Assembly (NCBI GenBank): GCA_922989275.2
Contig: OV277861.1
Span: forward strand, 37,512,623-37,576,622
Reading direction: 5' to 3'
DNA: 64,000 nucleotides
Source: Gari tellinella
Taxonomy: Eukaryota > Mollusca > Bivalvia > Cardiida > Psammobiidae
The stretch's first letter is position 1. Every line of letters begins with the position of its first letter. The notes beneath the pieces were generated by a model. It did no database searches. It worked only from the letters and a program-made list of their open reading frames with translations, and was not told the DNA's origin. Positions 22,896 through 33,600 of the stretch are shown piece by piece. Position numbers and translations under genes: made by a program.

Positions 22896-23129
22896 TTACC
22901 CTTTTGTGCCCACGATCCCATATATGGGACATAGACAAACAGTGTAGACTCTGATCAGACGCCGCATCATGCCGCGTCTGATCAGAGTCTACACTGTTTG
23001 CTTATAGGAATTTCAATATAAAAAAAATGAAAATGAAAATTTTGACCAGGCTTACCTTTGATAAAAATGGACTAATCCAATACATGTATATAAAAACATG
23101 GAAGAATCCACTGGGCACAAATGGGTTAA
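22896..23129 (+). mobile_element. MITE family C, well preserved
   Basis: TTACCCTTTTGTGCCCACG to CACTGGGCACAAATGGGTTAA; ATCCCATATATGGGACATAG; stem CAAACAGTGTAGACTCTGAT, CAGACGCCGCATCATGCCGC. Carries TACATGTA at 23081-23088, absent from sibling copies. Confidence 0.92.
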
Positions 23130-23139
23130 TAGAATACTC

Positions 23140-23360
23140 ATTGGGTTGCCATATGGTCTGTTTAAAAAGTGTTGTCTGCTGTTTTTCTTAAAGTTTCATA
23201 TTGGAAATTTCGACAGAAAAAAAGCTTTATGACGACTGACAAACGGCTTGAATCCAGATCAGACGCCGCGTTACGCTGTTTGCAAATGTAAACCAATTCC
23301 CTCCCAATAACGACTCCGTCCGAACAACGTACACATGTTTGTCTCCCATTGTGTGTCGTT
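23140..23360. mobile_element. MITE family F fragment
   Basis: TGACAAACGGCTTGAATCCA, GATCAGACGCCGCGTTACGC, then TCCCTCCCAATAACGACTCC, GTCTCCCATTGTGTGTCGTT and GTAGAGAG. Confidence 0.6.
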
Positions 23361-23697
23361 GTAGAGAGTGAGTATTGTACTGTTTGTTTTTCATGAAAGA
23401 GGATTTCTTTGTAATGTTCATGAATTCCTTTTATCGCATTATCTGAGTTTACATATTTCTCAAGATACGGCCATTAACTGTCATCGATATTAGTTTTTAT
23501 AATTTTTAAAGTGCACTCTATAAGTTTTTATTTCCATTTTATATTTATCTCTGAAACAGTGCACGACAGCACGCTTGCACGGTCTGTCTGAATCATCATG
23601 AATATCATGTGGCTACATGCAATTTAGATTAAATTAAAACCATGCTTTCAAACATTCAACTTTATACTCGTCATAACATGATACAAATATTATACCT

Positions 23698-23885
23698 GTT
23701 AAGAATGCTGTTGTCCTATGTAAACGGTGTAGAAACTGATCAGAGGGCTCCTGTCGGGGCACTCTTTTAACGGTTTACACTGTACCATACATTGACAAAA
23801 ACAACTCAAATATTCCAAACTGGATCAGACGGAATTGAAAACTTGAATGTTTAAATGAAGTGTTAGGGGAAATTGACTTGTGTAG
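23698..23885 (-). mobile_element. MITE family D, decayed
   Basis: GTCCTATGTAAACGGTGTAG, CTGATCAGAGGGCTCCTGTC, ACTGGATCAGACGGAATTGA. Ends not clear. Confidence 0.55.
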
Positions 23886-23985
23886 CCCGTTTCTAGTTTT
23901 GAAGACATGTGACCACTTACAACAGGAAGCAGAATGCAGCGTAAGGCGCATTGTGCTTTACTCTCAGCCATCTACACCGCTACAG
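23886..23985. mobile_element. MITE family B, decayed
   Basis: GTTTTGAAGACATGTGACCA, CAGAATGCAGCGTAAGGCGC, TGTGCTTTACTCTCAG. Confidence 0.5.
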
Positions 23986-24167
23986 AATACGTCGTATTTG
24001 TTATCGAGCATATTCATAAGTATACATGTATAATTTAATATTGTTCGTTTTCATTACATTTGGTTAGCTGTGATTGGCTGTAATTTTTGTTTCATAACTC
24101 CATGAAAAAAATAAAGGACTACTTTCTCTTAATCCGACTACTCTCCACAAGCGCTGCATGAAGCAGG

Positions 24168-24250
24168 ACGCCAAATGACGTCACTGACGTCGGCGTTACT
24201 ACAAAACAACGTCGCGTTTTGGTGTAAAATGTATATGGCGGAGGGACTAC
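24168..24250 (+). promoter_or_regulatory. Candidate CUB-gene promoter with paired CRE motifs
   Basis: Two CRE-type sites lie close together (TGACGTCA, then TGACGTCG) with local CpG enrichment unusual for the window, followed by AATGTATATGGCGGAG. It sits about 400 bp upstream of the start codon. TGACGTCA also occurs inside several repeats here, so this could be repeat-derived. Confidence 0.35.
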
Positions 24251-24333
24251 AACCTACGTTTTAAAAGCGTTAAAAACAAACATTCGCGTCAGATTCTCTA
24301 TTTTACTACTTTCTTAAATTCAGTAGTGATATT

Positions 24334-24456
24334 AAATTATAAGGAATAATTCGGAATATTTATTGTATTCATGGAGGTATGACCATACAGTGTGACCAGG
24401 TTTTTTTTTCATACCTCCATGAATACAATAAATATTCGAATTATTCCTTAAATAAA
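24334..24456. repeat. Long perfect foldback just upstream of the CUB gene
   Basis: Arms of about 48 bp (TATTGTATTCATGGAGGTAT and its complement) flank a 26-base spacer with a T-run. It lies 150 bp before the start codon, in the promoter or 5' UTR intron. No other copy was noticed in the window. Confidence 0.75.
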
Positions 24457-24572
24457 GTGGAACCGTGTTTCTTAGTAGAGCAATGAATTGACTGCGTAAA
24501 AAGGCGCTTTACGGTGTAATGGATTATTACATTTCAAACGTCTTTAATATTTATATGTTTCTTATTCTTCAG

Positions 24573-24605
24573 ATGTAGAGATGCAGACTCTCAGTTAGTA
24601 CAATC
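24573..24605 (+). other. Candidate 5' UTR part of exon 1
   Basis: A tract GTTTCTTATTCTTCAG ending at 24572 looks like a 3' splice site 33 bp before the ATG. If used, the leader of the CUB mRNA is itself spliced. The sequence between it and the ATG holds a short upstream ATG followed quickly by a stop. RNA data would be decisive. Confidence 0.4.
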
Positions 24606-24684
24606 ATGGACTGTACAGAGCGAGGTTGGACATTGTGGCTGACTCTACAACTAGTCGTACTTGTCGGCTTCCATCTTGTGCTAG
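24606..24684 (+). CDS. CUB gene exon 1 (signal peptide)
   Basis: Codes for residues 1-26 plus the first base of G27. The ATG is the only one giving a signal peptide, with context AATCATGG. The donor is CTAG/GTACGA, phase 1. An upstream AG at 24571-24572 after a pyrimidine-rich tract suggests the exon starts near 24573 and that a further 5' untranslated exon exists. Confidence 0.85.
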
Positions 24685-27600
24685 GTACGACTGATAGTCA
24701 ACAATTCAATACAGATAAAGTTATTTCATTTTTCTTAGTAAAAGTGGTAGTAGTAGAAGACGAATTAGTAGTAGTAGCAGTTATATAAGCTTGTTTTTTA
24801 AACTTTGAGGTCAAATGTAAAGGCCATGCGAAAATTGGTTACCATAGCTGATGTTGTGTGGGAAATATGCTCCGAGTTGGCTTTGGCTATAATAAAGTGT
24901 CAAAGGTCGTGGTCAAAGTCACAGTGTCGTAAAGGGATGTGGGACACTTTGGCGTCCAAAGATGCACTCAAATACCAAACTTGGTATACAAAGCTGGTGT
25001 GGTATAGGATATATGCTACGGACAAAAGGTACAGAGACATCCGACACATTTGCTTTTTGGGAGAAAAAATGTTTTTTTTTCTCTCAAAAAGCAATCGTGT
25101 CGGGTCCCTGTGATACACATCACCACCCAGGGGCAATACCACCCGCACAATTAAATTCCTTTATGCGCTCAAAGTACTATAGTTTTGAGTATTGACAATG
25201 TCATTTTTGTCGCTTTAATAATAAATCAGCCACATCATAAAGTCAATGGCGTATGTTTGGGGTAATGAGTTAATAAGTATTTAAACCTATATTTTTTCAG
25301 GACAAAATGAATCACTTATTGCTGTACCTGCCACACAAGTAAACCTGGTTTCGCCTGGATATCCCTCGAATTACAGCGCGTGAGTATCAACTGTTGACCC
25401 TTTCCCCTATAGAAACGCCTTTTGACGTATATGATGTATTCCTCCGCTGTAGAAAATAGTTCCAATTTAATCAGTCATGAATAAATATATTATAGGAATA
25501 TTTTCTATGTTCTAGCACAATGGAGCTTAAAGCAGGCTGAAAGTAAAGCAGAATGCGCATTAGGGCGAATTCTGCTTTACTTTTAACCTGCTTTAAGTGG
25601 TCACCTATCTTCAATACTAGAAATAGACTATCAGGTTAAGGGTTAATTTGCTTTATTCCGCAATCAATTAACCCCTTTATGCCGGGTGGATTCTTCCATG
25701 CTTATTATATATTGGATAAGTCTATTTTTGATGTAAAGGAGCCTGTTTTAAAATTTTCACTTTCGGTTTCGTTTCTATTGAAATTCTTATCAGCAAACAG
25801 TGTAGATTCTAATCAGACGCCGCATAATGCGGTGTCAGATCGGAATCTACAATGTTTGCCACTACAAGTATATTCCATTTATGGGGCTCTAGACTAGCAG
25901 CGAAATGGTTAACTTCCTATAATAGACTAGTCGGATTTCTAGAAATTGTGAATAATAAAAGAGTAGTAGGCATTTCGTGTTAAAAGTTGGCAAACAGTTG
26001 TTTTTACATAATTTGGGTGTGCTGAATCCAAAAATGCCGTTTGACAAGCTCTATTTTTAGTACTTAAGGTCAAAATGGCGGAAAACAAAATGGCCGCCGA
26101 AAACTGTATTTGTAACCCCCTAAACTTGTAAATAACAATGGAGTAGTAGTCATTTCGTGTTAATAGTTGACAAACGATTGTTTTTACATAACTTGGGTGT
26201 GCTGAATCTAAATATGCCATTTGCCAAGCTCTGTTTTTAGTATTACAGGTCAAAATGGCGGAAATCAAAATGGCCGTCGATTTTTTTTTTTGAAAACCCC
26301 CCAAACGTGTAAATTATCAAAGAGTAGTAGGCATTTCGTGTTGTTTTTACAAATCTTGGGTGTGCTGAATATAAATATGCCATTTGCCAAGCTCTGTTTT
26401 TAATATATAAGGTCAAAATGGCCGGAAACAAAATGACCGCCGAAATCTCTATTTGTAACCCCTAAACTTGTAAAAAATTATGGAGTAGTAGGCATTTCAT
26501 GTTAATACATGTAGTTGGCAAACAGTTGTTTTTACATAATTTGAGTGTGCTGAATCCAAATATGCCATTTGCCAAGCTCTTGTTTTAGTTTTAAAGGTCA
26601 AAATGGCGGGAAAAAAAATGGCCGCCGAAAACTCTATTTATAACTTCCTAAACTTGTAAATATTAATAGAGTAGTAGGCTTTTCGTGTTGATAGTTGGCA
26701 AACAGTTGTTTTTACATAATTTGGGTGTGCTGAATCCAAATATGCCATTTGCCAAGCTCTGGTGTTAGTTTTAAAGGTCAAAATGGCGGAATACAAAATG
26801 GTCGCCGAAAACTCTATTTGTTACCTTCTTAACTTGTATATACTAATGGAGTAATAGGCATTTCGTGTTTAAAGTTGGCAAACAGTTGTTGTTAAATAAG
26901 TTGGGTGCGTTGAGTTCAACTATTATATTTGTCAAGCTCTATCTTTAGTATTTAAGGTCAAAATGGAGGAAAAACAAAATGGCCACCGAAAACCCTATTT
27001 GTTACCACCTAAAATTATACTATGTTAGGCACATGGTCAACACGATGATAATTACTTGTATTAGAGGACAAAAAAATACTGTAACATAATTTTGGGAATC
27101 ATAATATCATTCTGCCCATCTGCATCTGGGATACAGGTATTTCAGGTACATGTACAATGTATAAGGTGGACAGAAATATCGATACAAACTATTAATCAGA
27201 TATACATGTATAGTCACAATTGTAGTAGATAGCAATGCCCTTAATATCTGAATTCAAGTGAGAATATACTCTTAACATACTCATGTTATAACATATAGTT
27301 TGAGATGGAGGTTCACTAATGTATATATTCCAAGGTATCTGTTGATGCATGCAGTTGCCGCGTGTCTCTATTTTACCGATAGTGATTTCTTTTCATTATT
27401 CCTATGTCTAACATTTATTTTTTCAGATAAGGAAATATACTAAGTCACAAATTTTTGTTTTCATATAAAAACATAAATCCAACCAAACAGATTATTATTG
27501 AATACCGCAACAATCACATAATGGTAGCATGAATATTTTGTAGTGTCTGTGTAGAGCAAATATCATTATTTAGACCATGGTAATCACAATTATGCCGCCA

Positions 27601-30600
27601 TTCAAAGGGAGTATATATATCCTACATAAATGTAATAGTGCATATGTAAGTTGCAATGCATACGTTTGCCCTGTAAAAAGAAAATATCAGTCTCGATTGT
27701 GAATCACATGTCCACTCTATATGCCCTTATTCGGGATAATGACAGTTTTGCTGAAATAACCTGTCCTTTCAGTTTCATTCAGTTTAAAAAGCATAATCAC
27801 TTTCAAAGAAATATTGTTTAAAGATACAAACTGTTTTAAATACGAGCAGCACAGTAGAGTCTATTCAAGGTATATGTCTACTTTGTATTCAACTAAAATA
27901 TTCATGTGCACTTAGTTTCTAGTGCCCGTGTGAAAAAAGGGTCAAGCAAAAACGAGCAGAATAATGTCATAGTGTTGGGTTACAGCAGTGCTATTTAAAT
28001 GGTAAGCATTGATTGTCTGCTTGTCTCAAGATCATCAGAATACCACTGTTATTTGTATTTTGCATCTGACTTTAGCCATCGCATTAAATTATACACTTGT
28101 TGTTTCAAATAATGCCGGAATCAACTATTTGCCAATAGTGTTTCTTGTGGTGTAGCATATTTGCAAAACGAGCACAATGGAAGCAGCGTATTATCTCAAA
28201 AGGGGCAGGGGTTAAGAAGCCAAACGGAAAAGAAGGACAAGCTACTAAAGCCAACAGAAAATGCGGGTTCGTCGCGAGTAGATACTGCTAATTCAAGGCA
28301 AAACTTTATAGATCCAAACAATCGAGTCGCTATTGACCGAATTTTATCAAGTTCTAGTGCTAGTCATGCCATGGGTTGGCACAAAAACATGCTATGCCAC
28401 CTTTACGAGTAAGAGTCATATATCTCAAGACTTGCTGAGGCAGACAAAGACGAAGCAAGCTGCAGTAACACTGTCGCAAAGCAACAGCAAATATACGTTT
28501 CTAGAACATCTAGTAGTTCTATTTGGCCTGTCATGAACTGGAAGGCATGAATGTTTTGCCAGAATACTCATGCAAAAAAGAAGCTGTCATCTATCACAAC
28601 ATTCAGAATGAGCGAACAGATTCTCGAAGCTTCAAACTTTTACTAAACTCTCAGTATCCGTCTTGCTGGAGTTAATGATCTCATTGCATCAAAGGGAAAA
28701 ACCATGTTAGGTGTTTCGTAAATTTCAACAGACGCACATCATAGACAAAGTAAGAATCAGTCAATGATTATGACGACATAGCTATACAGTGGCTTGTTTT
28801 TTAACTGAAAATGCACATGTACTAGAGCTGTCCGATGTATGGAAGAGATATTGCTCAATAACAGAAACTGCGGGTGTAGAAGTTCCTGCTTCTTTTAAAA
28901 GCAGAAGAACCTCTATCAAGGAGAATCTAGTACCACATGTCAAAGAAGATCACGATTTCATAACAATTCCGTGCATTAGCAAACACTGCTTGTACCTTTA
29001 AAGTTTGAACCTTCAACAATTTATGGTTTTAGTCACAGATGACACCGAAGAGAATGGGTTTGCAAGATCTACGCCCTTCGACAAGAACTACATTACAGGT
29101 CCCTGAAATAATGGAGGCGATTTTACCAGCGGAAATACCAGAGGGTAAGAGAGAACCCAAGTCAACAAATGAAACAAAAAGGAAATGGTTCTCTGAAACA
29201 TCGGATAACCTTTTATCAACCCGTTCGATGGAGAGCGATATGGCGTTTTTCATCAACACACAAGACGACTCTGATTCAAGAAGAGTTGGCTGGACACGGT
29301 GCAATTAAACACTGATAAGTAGAAACCGGGAGATAACAAATGTAGGTTATATGCCAATTATACAAGCTCCTGCACATGAATTAGATTTATAAAAGCTCCT
29401 GCACATGAATTAGACACGTTAAACACAGTTGTCAGGCATTGTAGGCATGTTGCTCTTGCCCTTAGGTTAACAATACTATTATGTTGTGTTGACATTTGCT
29501 GAGGCACTGTTTTGAAAGTTAAAGAGGCTTAAGTGGGCAAAAGCATGAGTATGAAAATCACTTGTTTGTAAATCTTGGTGGACTTCATACTTGCCCTCAG
29601 TTGTCTGAAATCTATAGGGCAACACATGTTAGCAAGTGGACTGCTCGATGTATGGACAGAGGGACACGCCCTTGGCCCTAGAGCAGCAGAACAATATGCT
29701 GCAGAGGAATGATGAAGCATATACTTACTCCTAAAGCATTATGGAGAATGATGATGCCACAATATCTAAACTCCATTCAGGATAAAGACATTGACATGTG
29801 TAATTTAACTGTATATTCTATGGCGGTAATCTCGCAAATGGCTACTATCTTCATTTTTGGGTAACATACAAGTACACAGAAGTTAGTGAGTACTAACGTG
29901 GTTCTTAATTTGAAATCTACATATTTACGACAGTATGATTTGACACAAATCTCATTGAAATAGAAAAAGTCTTTACAATTTTATTGCAAAATGCAATTGT
30001 TCTAATGTAGCCATTTTGAAAACTGAACGCCATATTGACTTACGGGTACAAGAAAGATACAAAGTAATTCCATAGTAATCAATTTAAATTGTCCATAGTC
30101 AAAAAGTATTATTTGAAACAAATATCATTGAAATAGGACAAGTCTCAGCGATTTTACTGTGAAATTCAACATTTCTGTAGCGGCCATATTTAGAAATGAC
30201 GACCATCTTGAATTTTAAGTGACAGATACAAAGAAGTCATTGAATAATATCATCATTTAAAATTTGAATATTACATAATCAAAAAGTACTACATGACACA
30301 AAAGCATTGAAAAGAATAATTCTTTGCAATTTTATTGCTAAATGCAATTATTCTGTATATTCCATGGCGGCCATCTTAAAAAATGGCGGCCATCTTGAAT
30401 TTTAAGTGGCTGACGGTTTTTTTCAAAAGATCAATCCCCCAGGAGTATGTGTGCCAATTGTTGTGCTTGTTATTCTCTTCAAATTTGCGACTATCTGCTC
30501 CACAATTTTCAGAAGTATAAGTAAAAAAATTAATGTTCACACGTATTTGTTAGTTAATATTTATAGGTGGCCATTTTGATTTCTGCCATTTTCCAATTAT

Positions 30601-33600
30601 ATGCTGAAGATACCACTAGACAGGCAGCCAAAGTGAGTTTGACACGAATTTATTTTCTTGTATGTTAGTTCTTTCTTTAAAGAATGTTTTTTTATTATCA
30701 TTATCATTTTGCTGCTATATATAACGACGTGTATATTTGATTTGCTACATTTGGTTTTCTTCGGCAGCCATTTTGTTTCCGCCATTTTCCTAACCCTTGT
30801 GGTTTAGTTCGAAATGCGGTAGAATTACATTCAACTTTTCAGAATTCTGCCTTTTTAACAGACAATGTTAATATTATGCCCATATGTCCGATGTAGCGTA
30901 CCTTTATTTGACTGGAAATAGCGTTCAATGGCAGCCATTTTGTTTGCCGCCATTTTACCTTAAATACTAAAATCAGAGCTTAGCAAATGGCATATTTAGA
31001 TTCAGCACACCCAAATTATGTAAAAACAACTGTTTGCCAACTATTAACACGAAATGCCTACTACTCTTTGATAATTTACAAGTTTAGGGGGTAACAAATA
31101 AAGTTTTCGGCGGCCATTTTGTTTTCCGCCATTTTTACCTTAAATACTAAAAATAGAGCTTGTCAAACGGCATATTTGGATTCAGCATACCTAAATTATG
31201 TAAAAACAACTGTTTGCCAACTTTTAACACGAAATGCCTAGTAAGGTCAGAATTCTCCAAAATCCGCCTAGGCTATAACTATATCTTAAAATATGCACAT
31301 GATAATATACTATTATTTCCCAATAAACGCACTTATGCTTAAACAATGTTTATTATATCTAACAATTTTGAGCCAGTTCAGACGGCGGGTTAACTGAAGC
31401 TTTTTAACGTTAACGCGTTAGTTAGATAATAATAATGTCTTCTCCACTGTGACTTGAGCTTGTTATAATTTCTATTTACCAGGAATCTTACTTATGACTA
31501 CTCTGTGATCACCAACTATGTCAACCACACCCTGACCTTGACGGTGATAGACTGTCAGATTGAGGCAGACAAAAATGGCAACTGTCTATACGACCACCTG
31601 TACATATATGACGGTACGTAACTATGTATGGCGTTAAAAAAATATTATAGTAGAACGCCACTATGGTATTTGCCAATGGGCCAATGATTGTCAATATCGA
31701 TACCCTTCGTAGAGCGATAGCCCATTCTCATAAACTGACGGCCGTACCGATTACCGAATCGTTTAGTCTGAACCATTTTCCATGTTGAATCAATACCGAA
31801 TATGGCTTCAAGTGTCGTCATCATAAAAAATATTGTTACATATAAGATAATGAGGTCAAAGTTCAAGGCAATGGTCATTAAAACTTATTCATAGAATGAA
31901 AAACCCTATTATCTCCAATATGAAACGTTGTCCTCCAGTAAAACCTCTCTAAACCGAACACTTCGGAAAAATGAAAACCAAAAAAAGACAAGTACGTGTA
32001 ACAGCTTAATGTACGATCAATTTAAGGTAGACGTATCCTTACATTTATCCTCCATTAAAACACCTCTCAACAACTGAGAGACCGAATATGTCGTTTTACA
32101 AGTGACCGGGTTTGAGAGATAGCACTGTATATCCTCATAACATTTGTTTTTGAAATTCAAACCAATTTACTTTGGAGTACCCCTATATGTACAATTCAAC
32201 ATCAAAACACTGCAAAACTAAAACTGTATTGCTGAAACTACATGTATCATAAAAGACCAAAACATTATCTTTGGACAGAGAGTACAAGCAGAAAGATACT
32301 TTATACATGTACTCTTATAATTGGTGCAATTTAAATATCCCAAATAGTAAGTTGGTTAGTAGAAGCTGATAGGTACAACAAAGTTAATAATGTAAGAACC
32401 TACGTTAAGCGGTAGCACACTGATAAGGCTTGGCAAATTCCGTAACGAAGTATTTCCTTAATACAGGGCAAACGTAATGCAGATAGTTCATTTATGACCT
32501 ATATGTGGTATTACTTTTGTCCTGCTACGCTTATATAAGCCTGGCAATTCATGATGTTTAATTTGATGATTAGAATTAATTTAGCCGTGCCATAAAATCT
32601 GACTTATTGCATTCCAAACAGGGTAGATCAAGGCCAGCCGCCACCTCTTGATAAACACTGTTTGACGATCTATCTAGTGCATTTTGTGTAGCTGTATCAT
32701 ATACGGTATTTGGCAGTGTAGATCAAACTCAGATACATAGTCTGGGGTCGACAACAGTGCTTGATCTATACACTTTGCCATGCAATAAGGCTGGCTTTTG
32801 TTATGTGTTTGCTGTAAATGATGTCGTGTGTCTGAAGGGCCCATGTAATCATGTGAGCGTTAACTGTTCTGTTTATCGCATAATTTTAATTTTCAACCCT
32901 ACCAAAGAGTCTCGACCTTCACTTGCATTGTGCTTGTAAAGGTTACAACGTGTCATCTGCAGACAGTGTAGACCCAAATTAGAGGGCTCCCCATTAAACC
33001 CCTCTGAACAGGTTCTGAAAAGTTTTTTTGCACTATATGTCAACCACAAATATATATAATCCACAATGCGTCAGACCTAATTGGGAACTGAAATTGTCTA
33101 CTAAATAATTCAGGAATTAATGAGTTACCCTTTAAATCTACAGGTGCTGACAGCAATGCTACTCAGCTAGGCGACTTTTGTTGCGCAGCCTCCAATCCCA
33201 GTCCGTCATTTCTGACAACGGGAAACCAGGCGTACCTTCTGTTTGACACGGACGCAACGAATGGTGGCAAGGGGTTCAAGATCTCCTACTTTTCAACAGG
33301 AGTCACCTCGACAACAACGACGACGACCACCACTACAACAACAACAACAACGACACCGGCACCAGCAGTGCCTGCCGCTTCAGGTAAAGTAGATACAGTA
33401 GAGAAAACGTTATTCTTTCCCGTTTAAACGCAAACGAAACGCAAATCGCTAGAATGAAGGAAATAACCATTTTTTGACATTTCTAATCATTGTTTTTAAT
33501 CTGAGTGACAAACAGTTTGGAGCCTGATCAGACGCCGAGTTACCCGGCGTCTGATCAGGCTCCAAACTGTTTGCGTTGAAAATAATAGTTTTAGCGTAAA

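Larger units (their letters stand above)
25940..31240. mobile_element. Foldback-like composite element in intron 2 of the CUB gene
   Basis: The left arm (25940-27005) is six tandem units of about 180 bp; the right arm carries the same unit in inverted orientation (two clear copies, 30930-31240, decayed ones before). Between them lies about 3.6 kb with a decayed coding region (28140-29760) and another tandem block (29930-30415). Long inverted repeats made of tandem units are the hallmark of FoldBack/Galileo-type DNA transposons. Homology ends at ...GAAATGCCTA (31240); I could not define a target duplication. Confidence 0.6.

Noticed and set aside
25939..26431. Minus-strand open frames with repeated 'SAHPxYVKTTVCQLLTRNAYYS'
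   Set aside because: The peptide repeat is the ~180-bp tandem unit of the foldback arm; unit lengths are not multiples of three throughout and frames break between units.
29529..29720. Minus-strand 63-codon open frame
   Set aside because: Shadow of the plus-strand decayed ORF, whose block order is recognisable.
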